Positions 18,266 to 27,568 of a DNA stretch of 64,000 bases are shown piece by piece. Numbering within the stretch: the stretch's first letter is position 1; each line of letters opens with the position of its first letter. Source of the stretch: Hymenobacter volaticus. GTDB lineage: Bacteria > Bacteroidota > Bacteroidia > Cytophagales > Hymenobacteraceae. The stretch covers positions 1,527,501 to 1,591,500 of the forward strand of contig NZ_CP095061.1 of assembly GCF_022921055.1 (NCBI RefSeq). The letters are read 5' to 3'. The notes below the pieces were generated by a model. It was not told the DNA's origin. It ran no database searches and saw only the letters and a list, made by a program, of their open reading frames with translations. The position numbers and the translations under genes are program-made.

Positions 18266-20299
18266 ATGACCCTGAAAATTAGGTTCCTAAATTCACAATC
18301 GATTGTGTCCGGCTTAGCGCTTTTAGGCGCTGTAACCGGGAATACGGCACTAGCGCAAGGCACTGCCGCGCCGGGTACCATCACGGTGCAAGTAAACAAG
18401 CCGGGTGCGCCTATTGCCAAAACCATGTACGGCTTGTTTTTCGAGGATATCAACTTCGCCGCCGACGGTGGGTTGTACCCGGAACTGGTAAAAAACAAGT
18501 CGTTTGAAACCGACGAGAACCTCGTGGGTTGGCGTGCTATTAAGGGCGCCGCGGCTTTGTCGACTTACCTGGTTTCCAGTCAGCAGCCCATCAGCGCTAC
18601 CAACAACCACTTCCTGCGCCTGACGACCCCCACAGCTAGCCCGGATGCGGGTTTCATCAACGAGGGTTTCCGGGGCATGGGCGTGAAGCAAGACGCTGAA
18701 TACACTTTTTCGGTGTATCTGCGGAAGGGTCCGGGCAACGTAAGCGGCCTGAACGTGACGATAGAAGAGCCCGGCCGTGGCGGAAACGGACCGGAAGCTG
18801 CCTCGTCAGGAAAAGTACTGGCGGAAACCAAAATCACGGGCCTAACGAACGAGTGGAAAAAGTACACCGCCGTGCTTAAATCCTCGGGTACGGCTGCCAA
18901 GGCGCGTCTCAAAATAACAATGGAAGGCGCCGGTACCATTGACCTCGACGTGGTGTCGCTGTTCCCAAAAGATACTTGGCAGAAGCGCGAGAACGGTTTA
19001 CGGACCGATTTGGTGCAGTTGCTCAAGGACATGAAGCCCGGCTTCCTGCGTTTCCCCGGTGGCTGCATCGTGGAAGGCCGCACCTTGGACGAGCGGTATC
19101 AGTGGAAAGAAACCATTGGCGATGTTGCTAGCCGCAAACCTTTGATTAACCGCTGGAACACCGAATTCAAGCACAAATTCACGCCCGACTATTACCAATC
19201 GTTCGGGTTGGGCTTCTTCGAGTACTTCCAGCTTTCCGAGGACATTGGCGCCGAGCCACTCCCCATCCTCAACGTGGGCATGGCCTGCCAGTTCAACTCA
19301 GCCGAGCTGGCACCCATCACGGCATCGGGTCCGAATGCGGGCAATGCTGCTACCGGCGACCTGACGCTGGACACGTTTATTCAAGATGCGCTAGATCTGA
19401 TCGAGTTTGCCAACGGTGCTACGTCTAGCCCTTGGGGCGCCAAGCGGGCGGCAATGGGCCATGCGGCACCGTTCAATCTGAAGTATATCGGTATCGGCAA
19501 CGAGCAGTGGGGCCCGCAGTATTTGGAGCGCTACGAGCCGTTTGCTAAAGCCATCAAAGCCAAGTACCCGAACATGCAAATCGTGTCGAGTGCTGGCCCG
19601 AGCCCCGACGGGCCGCTGTTTGAAGCGGCTTCTAAGCGCCTAGGTGTGCTGAAGGCTGAGTTTGTAGACGAGCACTACTACGCCAAGCCCGAGTGGTTCC
19701 GCCAAAACGTAGGCCGCTATGACAACTATCCCCGCACCGGTCCGAAAATCTTCGCTGGCGAGTACGCCGCGCAAAGTGTCGCTATTGGTAGCCCCGACAA
19801 CAAGAACAGCTGGGACTGTGCTATTTCGGAAGCGGCTTTCATGACCGGCTTGGAGCGCAACGCCGACGTGGTGAACATGGCCTCGTACGCCCCGCTTTTC
19901 GCTCACGTAGATGCGTGGCAGTGGACGCCCGACATGATTTGGTTCGACAACCTCAAGGCCTACGGCACGCCAAACTACTATGTGCAGAAGATGTACAGCA
20001 CCAACGCGGGCACAACCATGCTGCCTGTGCAGATGCCGAACAATGCCAAGAATGGCACCGATAACCTCTTCGCCAGCGCCGTAGCCGACGACAAAGCCGG
20101 TGACATTGTGGTGAAACTGGTGAATTACTCCAACGACGCGCGTCCGGTGAAGCTGAACCTGGCCGGGGTGAAGAAAATGGGTAAGTCGGCCAAGGCCATT
20201 GTACTTGCCAGCAATGACCTGCAAGCCGTGAACAGCTTGCAGGAGCCTACCAAACTCGCCCGAAAGAAGAGCAGTTCAAAGTATCGTCTTCGACGGTGA
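18266..20299 (+). CDS. GH51 alpha-L-arabinofuranosidase (frameshifted near the C-terminus)
   Basis: The start at 18266 (MTLKIRF) gives a signal peptide ending ALAQG. A CBM4/9-like beta-sandwich follows (about residues 70-240), then the GH51 barrel with FLRFPGGCIVEG, acid/base Glu413 in GIGNEQWGPQY and nucleophile Glu499 in IFAGEYAAQS. It removes terminal alpha-L-arabinofuranosyl units from arabinan or arabinoxylan in the periplasm. The frame ends in an unnatural KSSSKYRLRR tail. One extra C in the CCC at 20259-20261 restores KEEQFKVSSSTVSYTLAPNS and a stop at 20355 (696 residues), the normal GH51 end. The catalytic domain is unaffected. An operator lies inside the signal-peptide codons. Confidence 0.94.
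   Translation: MTLKIRFLNSQSIVSGLALLGAVTGNTALAQGTAAPGTITVQVNKPGAPIAKTMYGLFFEDINFAADGGLYPELVKNKSFETDENLVGWRAIKGAAALSTYLVSSQQPISATNNHFLRLTTPTASPDAGFINEGFRGMGVKQDAEYTFSVYLRKGPGNVSGLNVTIEEPGRGGNGPEAASSGKVLAETKITGLTNEWKKYTAVLKSSGTAAKARLKITMEGAGTIDLDVVSLFPKDTWQKRENGLRTDLVQLLKDMKPGFLRFPGGCIVEGRTLDERYQWKETIGDVASRKPLINRWNTEFKHKFTPDYYQSFGLGFFEYFQLSEDIGAEPLPILNVGMACQFNSAELAPITASGPNAGNAATGDLTLDTFIQDALDLIEFANGATSSPWGAKRAAMGHAAPFNLKYIGIGNEQWGPQYLERYEPFAKAIKAKYPNMQIVSSAGPSPDGPLFEAASKRLGVLKAEFVDEHYYAKPEWFRQNVGRYDNYPRTGPKIFAGEYAAQSVAIGSPDNKNSWDCAISEAAFMTGLERNADVVNMASYAPLFAHVDAWQWTPDMIWFDNLKAYGTPNYYVQKMYSTNAGTTMLPVQMPNNAKNGTDNLFASAVADDKAGDIVVKLVNYSNDARPVKLNLAGVKKMGKSAKAIVLASNDLQAVNSLQEPTKLARKKSSSKYRLRR
18294..18307. 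promoter_or_regulatory. LacI-type operator inside the GH51 coding start
   Basis: CACAATC/GATTGTG, a perfect 14-bp palindrome and the best copy in the window. It starts 28 bases after the ATG, within the signal-peptide codons, and would act as a road-block or require a promoter very close by. Confidence 0.7.
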
Positions 20300-20371
20300 G
20301 CTACACCCTGGCTCCCAACTCGTTCACGGTGCTTCGGATTCCTGGTAATCGCTAAGTAAAGCGAAGTGAAG

Positions 20372-20405
20372 AGCGGAGTGGTTGCTAAAGCCACTCCGCT
20401 TTTTC
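20372..20405 (+). terminator. Terminator after the GH51 gene
   Basis: AGCGGAGTGG (20372-20381) pairs perfectly with CCACTCCGCT (20391-20400) and is followed by TTTTT. It starts 16 bases after the restored GH51 stop at 20355, which independently supports that stop as the true gene end. Confidence 0.9.
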
Positions 20406-20513
20406 GTTTGATTTTCATGGTATACGTCAACGCGCGGAACCTTGGCAAGCGTGGTGGCCAACAGGCTGCTTTCCTATTACCTATTGGCATAGGCGTCCGT
20501 CAATTCCTTTTCT

Positions 20514-22358
20514 ATGAATCTTCTGCACAAGTCGATAGTGGCCGCTGGCCTGTTTGGGAGCATGGCGGCTCCGGCCTTCAGTCAAACCAAGTCCGTCCCT
20601 AAAACTGATTTCCATCAGTGGGCGGCCACACCGCCCATGGGCTGGAACAGCTGGGACTGTTATGGCCCCACCGTGGTAGAAGCCGAGGTGAAAGCCAACG
20701 CCGACTACATGGCCAAAAACCTGAAAAGCAGCGGCTGGGACTACGTGGTGGTTGACATCCGGTGGTACGTCGGCAACGATACAGCGCACGGCTACAACGA
20801 GAAGGACCCGGATTTCAACATCGACCAGTACGGGCGCTTCATTCCGGCCCCGAATCGGTTTCCCTCGGCGGCCGGCGGCAAAGGCTTCAAGCCGCTGGCC
20901 GACTACATGCACGCCAAAGGGTTGAAGTTCGGGATTCATATTATGCGCGGCGTGCCGGTGGTGGCTGTGAACCGCAAACTGCCCATCTTGGGAAGCAAGG
21001 CCACCGCCGCCGACATCTACACCAAAGAGGGGCAGGGGACGTGGCTGCGCGACATGTACACTGTGGTGGCTGGCAAGCCCGGCGCGCAGGAGTACTACAA
21101 TTCCATTTTCAAGCTCTACGCGTCGTGGGGCGTGGATTTCGTGAAGGTTGATGACCTGTCGTCGCCGTACCACGCGCCGGAAGTGGAGATGATTCGGAAG
21201 GCCATTGACCTGACGGGCCGCAAGATGGTGCTCAGCACCTCGCCTGGCGAAACGCCCATTGCCAATGCCAAGCACGTGCAAGCCAACGCCAACATGTGGC
21301 GCACCGTCGGCGACTTTTGGGACAGTTGGGAACAGCTCAAAGAGCACTTCGAGGTCTGCGACCGATGGTCGCCGTATATTATGACCGGGGCGTGGCCGGA
21401 TGCCGATATGCTGCCCATGGGCCGATTGGGCATTCGGGCCGAGCGCGGCGACGACCGGATGACGCGCTTCACCAAAGACGAGCAGTACACCCTGATGTCG
21501 TTGTGGTCGATATTCCGTTCGCCGCTGATGTTTGGCGGCGACCTGCCGAGCAATGATGCTTTCACGCTCTCGTTGCTGACCAACAAGGAAGTGCTAGCTA
21601 TGCACAGCAACAGCCGCAACAACCGCCAGTTGTTCCGCAAAAACGACCTAGTAGCCTGGACCGCCGACGACCCCAAAACCGGCGACAAGTATCTGGCCGT
21701 CTTCAACGCCCAAGACCAAGAATTGCTGCCTGAAACTGCCGCCGCGTGGTCGAGCGGCCAAATCACGCGCCAGACGCCCGGTCAAAGCAAAAACGCCAAC
21801 ATCGACATCACCGGCGCGACCAAGCTCTACCTGAACGTGCGCAATGGCGGCGACGACACCGGTTGGGACCACGCCAACTGGCTAGCGCCGACGCTCTCCA
21901 ACGGCACTAAAACTGTATCCCTAACTACCATACCCTGGAAACAAGCCACGGCAGGGTGGGGGAAGTCAACGGTAAACAAGAGCGTGTCGGGCGGCCAGTT
22001 GATAGTGGATGGAAAAACCTATGCCGATGGCATCGGGACGCACTCCAACTCGATAATAGAATTTGATGTGCCGCCCGGTTACACCCGTTTCAAAACCACC
22101 GCGGGCCTCGATAAAGCGGCGGCCAGCCAAAATACGGGTGGTACCATCAATTGCCTGATCTTCACGAAGAGCCCCTACACGCCAGCCCCGGCCGATTCTT
22201 CGCGCATCGTGGTGCCGTTGCAGCAGTTGGGCTTTTCATCCGCCTGCACCGTGCGCAATATGTGGACCGGCAAAACAGTAGGGGAATTTACCGGGGAGTT
22301 TGCGCCGTTTATTCGTCGGCATGGTGCGGGCTTGTACCGAATTTCTGCCAAGAAGTAA
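20514..22358 (+). CDS. GH27 alpha-galactosidase or beta-L-arabinopyranosidase with NPCBM domain
   Basis: 614 residues. A signal peptide (KSIVAAGLFGSMAAPAFSQ) precedes a GH27 TIM barrel: PPMGWNSWDCYGPTV, GLKFGIHIMRGVP, WGVDFVKVDDLSSPY (first Asp of VDD as nucleophile) and GAWPDADMLPMG (acid/base Asp region). After a beta-sandwich, residues about 470-590 form an NPCBM domain (VDGKTYADGIGTHSNS). GH27 enzymes release terminal alpha-D-galactose; some plant-biomass members prefer beta-L-arabinopyranose. In an arabinose locus both are reasonable. The gene stands between terminators or gaps and may share control with GH51 and GH127. Confidence 0.9.
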   Translation: MNLLHKSIVAAGLFGSMAAPAFSQTKSVPKTDFHQWAATPPMGWNSWDCYGPTVVEAEVKANADYMAKNLKSSGWDYVVVDIRWYVGNDTAHGYNEKDPDFNIDQYGRFIPAPNRFPSAAGGKGFKPLADYMHAKGLKFGIHIMRGVPVVAVNRKLPILGSKATAADIYTKEGQGTWLRDMYTVVAGKPGAQEYYNSIFKLYASWGVDFVKVDDLSSPYHAPEVEMIRKAIDLTGRKMVLSTSPGETPIANAKHVQANANMWRTVGDFWDSWEQLKEHFEVCDRWSPYIMTGAWPDADMLPMGRLGIRAERGDDRMTRFTKDEQYTLMSLWSIFRSPLMFGGDLPSNDAFTLSLLTNKEVLAMHSNSRNNRQLFRKNDLVAWTADDPKTGDKYLAVFNAQDQELLPETAAAWSSGQITRQTPGQSKNANIDITGATKLYLNVRNGGDDTGWDHANWLAPTLSNGTKTVSLTTIPWKQATAGWGKSTVNKSVSGGQLIVDGKTYADGIGTHSNSIIEFDVPPGYTRFKTTAGLDKAAASQNTGGTINCLIFTKSPYTPAPADSSRIVVPLQQLGFSSACTVRNMWTGKTVGEFTGEFAPFIRRHGAGLYRISAKK

Positions 22359-22506
22359 CAGTTCCGCGATTGGCGTAGCGTTGATGCCTGTGAGTGAAAT
22401 TCTTCTTCCGAGCGTGACGGAGCACCGCATAGCCCTTGTTTAGCCGTTAAGTCCGAGTTCTTCCCAATCCCAGTGATTCTTTTGTCTTTCCTGAAAATCC
22501 CGCCTT

Positions 22507-24545
22507 ATGTCTAAGTCACTTCTCACGGCGCTGGCGCTTGGTTTAGCCGCTTCCGCCACTGCGCAACGCACCGATTATCCGATTCAGGCGGTTGCTTTTA
22601 CCAAAGTGAAACTCGCCGACAACTTCTGGCTGCCCCGGCTGAAAACCAACACTGAGGTAACCATCCCGGCGTCGTTCGAGCGGTGCGAAGCGACCAACCG
22701 GGTGAAAAACTTCGAAATGGCCGCGGCCAAGTCGGGCAAGTTCGCCACCACCTTTCCTTTTGATGACACCGATATTTACAAGACCATCGAGGGCGCATCG
22801 TATTCGCTGAGCTTGTACCCGGATAAAAAGCTGGAAAGCTATGTCGATGAGCTGATTGAAAAGGTAGGCAAGGCGCAGGAACCCGACGGCTACCTCTACA
22901 CCGCTCGCACCATCGACCCCGCCCATCCACACGCGTGGGCTGGCAAAGAACGGTGGGAAAAAGAACGGGAACTGAGCCACGAACTCTACAACTCCGGCCA
23001 CCTCTACGAGTCGGCGTTAGCGCACTACGAGGCCACTGGCAAGAAGAGCTTATTGAACATCGCCCTGAAAAACGCCGACCTGGTGTGCTCGGTGTTCGGC
23101 CCCGGTAAGCGCAGCGTAGCGCCCGGCCACGAAATCGTGGAAATGGGCCTCGTGAAGTTGTACCGCGTGACGGGCAAGCCGGAGTACCTGAGCACAGCCA
23201 AGTTCTTTCTGGAGCAGCGCGGCCAGTACAAAGGCTACGACCCCAAGAGCCCCGACGTCTGGAAAAACGGTTCGTACTGGCAAGACCACCAATCGGTGTA
23301 CGACCAGAAAGAAGCCATTGGCCACGCCGTGCGCGCCGAATACCTATACTCGGCCATGGCCGACGTGGCGGCCCTGACCGGCGACAAACGCATGCTGGCG
23401 GCCGTGGATAGCATTTGGAACAACATGGTGAGCAAGAAGCTCTACGTGACGGGCGGCACCGGCGCGGTGCCAGGTGGCGAGCGGTTCGGGGGCAACTACG
23501 AGCTGCCCAACACCACGGCCTACAACGAAACCTGCGCTTCGGTGGCCAATGTGTACTGGAACCAACGCATGTTCCAGCTCCACGGCGACTCGAAGTACAT
23601 CGATGTGATGGAGAAGGTGCTTTACAACGGTTTGATTTCCGGCGTGGGCCTCGATGGCAAGTCGTTCTTCTACTCCAACGCCATGCAGATCAAGAACAGC
23701 GCGGTGTTCAAGGAGTCGGAGCCGGCGCGGGCGGGCTGGTTTGAGTGCTCGTGCTGCCCCACCAACTTGGCACGGCTGTTTCCTTCGTTGCCGGGCTACG
23801 TGTACGCGCAGCAAGACAACAACGTGTACGTTAACCTGTTCATCAACGGCAGCACCGACCTGAGCGTCAAGAAACAGCCCGTTCGCATCACGCAACAAAA
23901 CAATTACCCCTGGAACGGCGACCTGAAATTCACGGTAGCCCCAAGTCAACCGCCGATTTCAACCTGCTGGTGCGCCTTCCCGGTTGGGCCCGCAACCAAG
24001 CCCTACCATCCGACCTCTACACGTTCGCCACTCCCTCCGAGCAACAGGTGAGCATCAAGGTAAACGGCAAGCTCCTGACCTACACGGTGAAGAACGGCTA
24101 TGCCGTGTTGGCCCGCAAATGGCGCAAGAATGATGTAGTGGAATTAATTCTACCGATGGAAGTGCGCAAAGTGGTAGCCAACCCCAACGTCCGCGACGAC
24201 GCTGGTAAAGTAGCCCTGCAGCGCGGCCCCATTGTGTATTGCGCCGAGTGGAAAGACAACGATGGCAAAACCAGCAACCTCATCGTGCCAGCTTCCACCA
24301 GCTTTACCGCTGCTTTCAAGCCCGATGTGCTCAATGGTATCACCGAGCTAACCGCCACCGTGCCCGCAGTGAAAGTTGACCCCGCCAACAATTCTATTAG
24401 CACCGTTTCGCAAACCCTAACTGCCATTCCGTACTACGCTTGGGCCAACCGTGGCAAAGGCGAAATGACCGTGTGGTTCCCCGCCAAAATCACCGACGTG
24501 GACCTCATCACGCAGAAAGTGGAAGAGAAGATAGTAGCCAAATAG
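22507..24545 (+). pseudogene. GH127 beta-L-arabinofuranosidase, interrupted by one frameshift
   Basis: The N-terminal frame (22507-24051) has a signal peptide ending SATAQ and the (alpha/alpha)6 GH127 domain. The zinc/thiolate catalytic set is complete: Glu341 and Cys343 in AYNETCASVANVYW, Cys416 and Cys417 in FECSCCPTNLARL, closely matching HypBA1-type enzymes. The frame then goes astray at the CCCC of 23939-23942. One more C would read KSTADFNLLVRLPGWARNQ and join the downstream frame ending at 24545 (679 residues). The domain hydrolyses beta-L-arabinofuranosides such as those in extensin or rhamnogalacturonan II. Whether the cell makes a full protein depends on whether the missing base is real. 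The palindromic repeat follows it. Confidence 0.92.
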
Positions 24546-24883
24546 CGCGTTGGATGTAGTCAGCCTAATGTTGCTCATTTAGTGCTAAAGGGTAGAAACG
24601 CTAGGGAGCTAGTTCTCCTCAAATAAGAGGCAAGGAGTTATTGATTTGTCATTGTTTACAAAGAACGTCATGCTGAGCGCAGCCGAAGCATCTCGCGTGC
24701 TGATGTCTGATTACTATTCCTGCGTCAGCACGCGAGATGCTTCGGCTGCGCTCAGCATGACGGGCGGGTGTGTCGTTCTGATATGTCGGTCACCCCTGGC
24801 CCTTGAGCTAAGGGGCATTAGCTTCAAGCTTCTGGAGTGCAGCGTTTGCACGTTACGTGAATAGAGCTAACTAAGGGCTTAGC
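24546..24883. other. Intergenic region between GH127 and the DeoR gene
   Basis: 338 bases separating the GH127 gene from the convergent DeoR gene. Apart from the palindromic repeat at 24666-24762, nothing recognisable was seen. Confidence 0.6.
24666..24762. repeat. Palindromic intergenic repeat, copy 1
   Basis: Perfect 38-bp arms (24666-24703 and 24725-24762) flank a 21-base centre containing GATTACTAT. The arms begin CGTCATGCTGAGCGCAGCCG. A second copy lies at 47610-47706 with 37 of 38 arm bases pairing. It resembles a REP or MITE-like element. No transposase or clear target-site duplication was seen beside it. Confidence 0.9.
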
Positions 24884-25651
24884 CTACACAATAGTTAGTT
24901 TAATGCCTCTCTCTTTCAAGGCCTTAGCATCTTGACTGGAAATGCCTCGGTCGGTGATGATGCGGTGGACTTGTTCGAGGCCACAAATGCGGCTGAAGCC
25001 GCGCTTACCGAACTTCGAGGAATCGGCTAGCACGATGATTTCCTGCGCGGCGCGCAACATAACTTGGTTGAGGTGGGCTTCACCGGAATTGGTCGTGGTG
25101 AGGCCAAAATCGAGGTCGATGCCATCGACGCCCAAGAACAGCTTTTGGCAAGAAATATCTGCCAGTACTTGTTCGGCTTGCGGCCCTGTAACCGAGGAAG
25201 AACTGTGCCGCAAATAGCCTCCTAGCTGTAACACTTCTATTTCCGGATGATTGACTAGCTCTAGGCCCACATTCAGCGCTGCGGTGATGACCGTCAGGGG
25301 AAGGTGGGGTGGGAGGGCCCGCGCAAGGGCTACTATGGTAGTGCCAGAGGCCATAATTACAGCTTCTTGTGCGTGCAAGAGTGCTGCTGCCGCGGTTGCA
25401 ATACCGGCTTTCTCGTCCACGTACAGCAACTCTTTTTCGTTGACGGGCCTGTCCTTAATGTACGGGTTTTCCAAAGCTGCTCCGCCGTGCGTGCGAAACA
25501 GTAGTTCCTTCTCTTCCAAGAGTTTCAAATCCTTCCGAATCGTTACAGCCGACACGTTCAGTTCCTCGCATAAGTCGAGAACGTCAACGTGTTGTTGCTC
25601 TTGTAAGCGTTGCAGAATATGTTGGTGCCTTTGGGTGCTCGAAGGATTCAT
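24884..25651 (-). CDS. glpR: DeoR-family regulator, probable glycerol repressor
   Basis: 255 residues. The N-terminal winged helix-turn-helix spans about residues 6-57: QRHQHILQRLQEQQHVDVL then LNVSAVTIRKDLKLLEE, the DeoR signature. RTHGGAAL links to the DeoRC sugar-phosphate sensor domain with the conserved VIMASGTTIVALARAL loop and KLFLGVDGIDLDFGLTTTN. It is divergent from glpD-glpK-glpF with 157 bases between, so it most likely represses those genes and responds to glycerol-3-phosphate. The gene symbol is inferred from context; DeoR proteins of other sugar phosphates look alike. Confidence 0.87.
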   Translation of the reverse strand: MNPSSTQRHQHILQRLQEQQHVDVLDLCEELNVSAVTIRKDLKLLEEKELLFRTHGGAALENPYIKDRPVNEKELLYVDEKAGIATAAAALLHAQEAVIMASGTTIVALARALPPHLPLTVITAALNVGLELVNHPEIEVLQLGGYLRHSSSSVTGPQAEQVLADISCQKLFLGVDGIDLDFGLTTTNSGEAHLNQVMLRAAQEIIVLADSSKFGKRGFSRICGLEQVHRIITDRGISSQDAKALKERGIKLTIV

Positions 25652-25808
25652 CTGGCAAAACTATTCCTTTCTGGTAATTTTAAACGAAGCGAACAAAGAT
25701 TTAACTAATAACTAAGTGAAAGATAACTTTCAAATGATTGAATAATCATTGTTTCAATAAGTTTCGTTTTCTTATCTTTATTGTAAATAATCGTAACACA
25801 ACGAAACG
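25652..25808. promoter_or_regulatory. glpR/glpD divergent control region
   Basis: AT-rich, 157 bases. It holds an inverted repeat GAAAG-ATAA-CTTTC at 25718-25731 and an inverted pair GTTTCGTT (25761-25768) / AACGAAAC (25800-25807), the latter ending two bases before the glpD ATG. These are candidate DeoR operators. The GAACGAAA/TTTCG type is common for DeoR proteins. Confidence 0.55.
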
Positions 25809-27428
25809 ATGTCAAGCACTATCTCACCCGCTCAGTTTCAGCGCCAAACACTTTTGCAGCACTTACACGAGCAAGTAGTTTGGGATTTGCTCGTGATTGG
25901 AGGCGGCGCAACCGGGTTGGGGGTAGCCCTTGACGGCATCAGTCGGGGCTACAAAACCTTGTTGCTGGAGCAGGTGGACTACGCCAAGGGTACGAGCAGC
26001 CGTAGCACCAAACTAGTGCATGGCGGCGTGCGGTATTTAGCGCAGGGCGACGTAGCACTGGTGCGTGAGGCATTGTACGAGCGGGGTTTGTTACTAAAAA
26101 ACGCGCCTCACTTGGTCAAAAACCAAGATTTCATCATTCCAAACTACGAATGGTGGGGCGGCCCATTCTACACCATCGGGCTGAAGATGTATGACTTGCT
26201 GGCCGGCAAGCTGAGCTTGGGCGCGTCGGTGCACCTCAGCAAACAAGAAACGCTACAGCGTCTACCCAACATTAAAGCTGAGGGGCTAAAAGGCGGCGTG
26301 CTCTACCACGATGGTCAGTTCGACGATGCCCGCTTGGCCATCAACCTTGCCCAAACGGCCATCGAGCAAGGTGGCACCCTGCTCAACCACTTCGAGGTGC
26401 GCGGGCTGCTGAAAGACGCGCAAGGCAACATAGCGGGCGTAACTGCCGCCGACCAAGAAACCGGTACCACTTATCAGGTGCGCGCCAAAGCCGTAGTGAA
26501 TGCCACCGGCATCTTCGTAGACGACATTCTGCAGATGGATAAGCCCGGCGGCAAAAAGCTGGTGCGCCCAAGCCAAGGCGTCCACATCGTCCTCGACAAG
26601 TCGTTTCTACCCGGCGATGACGCCCTGATGATTCCGAAAACCGACGACGGACGCGTGCTTTTCGCGGTGCCGTGGCACAACCGCGTGGTAGTAGGCACTA
26701 CCGATACGCCCCTCAAGGAATACAGCCAGGAACCGCAGGCCTTGGAAGAAGAAATCGAGTTTATTTTGCGCACCGCAGGCCGCTATCTTACCCGCGCGCC
26801 CAAGCGCAACGATGCGCTGAGCGTATTTGCGGGGCTACGGCCACTGGCCGCAACGGAAGGCGGGGGTGAGAAAACGCAGGAGATTTCGCGTAGCCACAAA
26901 ATCTTGGTGTCAGAAGCCGGCCTGATTACCATCACCGGCGGCAAGTGGACCACTTACCGTCGCATGGGCCAGGACACAGTTGACAAAGCCATTGCGCTAG
27001 GCAAACTGCCCACTGCCCAAAGCCAAACGGCTCACCTGCCCATCCACGGCGCCCAAGCCACCCCCGACCGGAGCAACCACCTCTACGTGTACGGCACCGA
27101 CCAGCCGGCCTTGCAACGGCTTATCGTTGAGCACCCCGAGTTAAGCGAAAAGCTAGACAGCACCCTGGAATTCCTGAAAGTGGAAGTAGTATGGGCTGCC
27201 CGCTACGAAATGGCCCGCACCGTGGAAGATGTGCTGGCCCGGCGGGTACGTGTGCTGTTCCTCGATGCTCACGCCGCCCTCCGAATAGCTCCGAAAGTGG
27301 CGGCCTTGCTAGCCCAAGAACTCGGCTACGATGAGGCCTGGCAGCAAGAGCAAGTAGTGGCATTCCGGCAGGTAGCTCAACATTATTTGCTGGAAAGCCA
27401 AGAAGTTCTGCAGCCAGAAAAGGTGTAG
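25809..27428 (+). CDS. glpD: Glycerol-3-phosphate dehydrogenase, FAD-dependent
   Basis: 539 residues, normal for respiratory GlpD. The N-terminal FAD site is DLLVIGGGATGLGVALDG, followed by the GlpD signature GTSSRSTKLVHGGVRYLAQG. Later IPKTDDGRVLFAVPWHNRVV, GLRPLAATEG and ITGGKWTTYRRM complete the DAO fold, with a C-terminal helical domain. It oxidises sn-glycerol-3-phosphate to dihydroxyacetone phosphate at the inner membrane and passes electrons to quinone. First gene of the glpD-glpK-glpF run. Confidence 0.97.
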   Translation: MSSTISPAQFQRQTLLQHLHEQVVWDLLVIGGGATGLGVALDGISRGYKTLLLEQVDYAKGTSSRSTKLVHGGVRYLAQGDVALVREALYERGLLLKNAPHLVKNQDFIIPNYEWWGGPFYTIGLKMYDLLAGKLSLGASVHLSKQETLQRLPNIKAEGLKGGVLYHDGQFDDARLAINLAQTAIEQGGTLLNHFEVRGLLKDAQGNIAGVTAADQETGTTYQVRAKAVVNATGIFVDDILQMDKPGGKKLVRPSQGVHIVLDKSFLPGDDALMIPKTDDGRVLFAVPWHNRVVVGTTDTPLKEYSQEPQALEEEIEFILRTAGRYLTRAPKRNDALSVFAGLRPLAATEGGGEKTQEISRSHKILVSEAGLITITGGKWTTYRRMGQDTVDKAIALGKLPTAQSQTAHLPIHGAQATPDRSNHLYVYGTDQPALQRLIVEHPELSEKLDSTLEFLKVEVVWAARYEMARTVEDVLARRVRVLFLDAHAALRIAPKVAALLAQELGYDEAWQQEQVVAFRQVAQHYLLESQEVLQPEKV

Positions 27429-27568
27429 TAGGCCTACACCCCTCGGCTTCTTTGCCGGAGGAGAGGCCGCGGGAAGAGTCACCATTTTCAGCGTAAAGCA
27501 TTGCTATGCCGAATGCTTTGCGCTTCTTGGCTACTGATATCCAACCTCCTCACTGTATACCTCCCACT

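Noticed and set aside
20481..21347. Open frame of 288 codons antisense to GH27
   Set aside because: His/Val/Arg-rich composition typical of a mirror frame; GH27 on the + strand has full family motifs.
24666..24762. Possible CRISPR unit or tRNA because of strong symmetry
   Set aside because: Only two distant copies, no spacers, no cloverleaf; it is a palindromic repeat.
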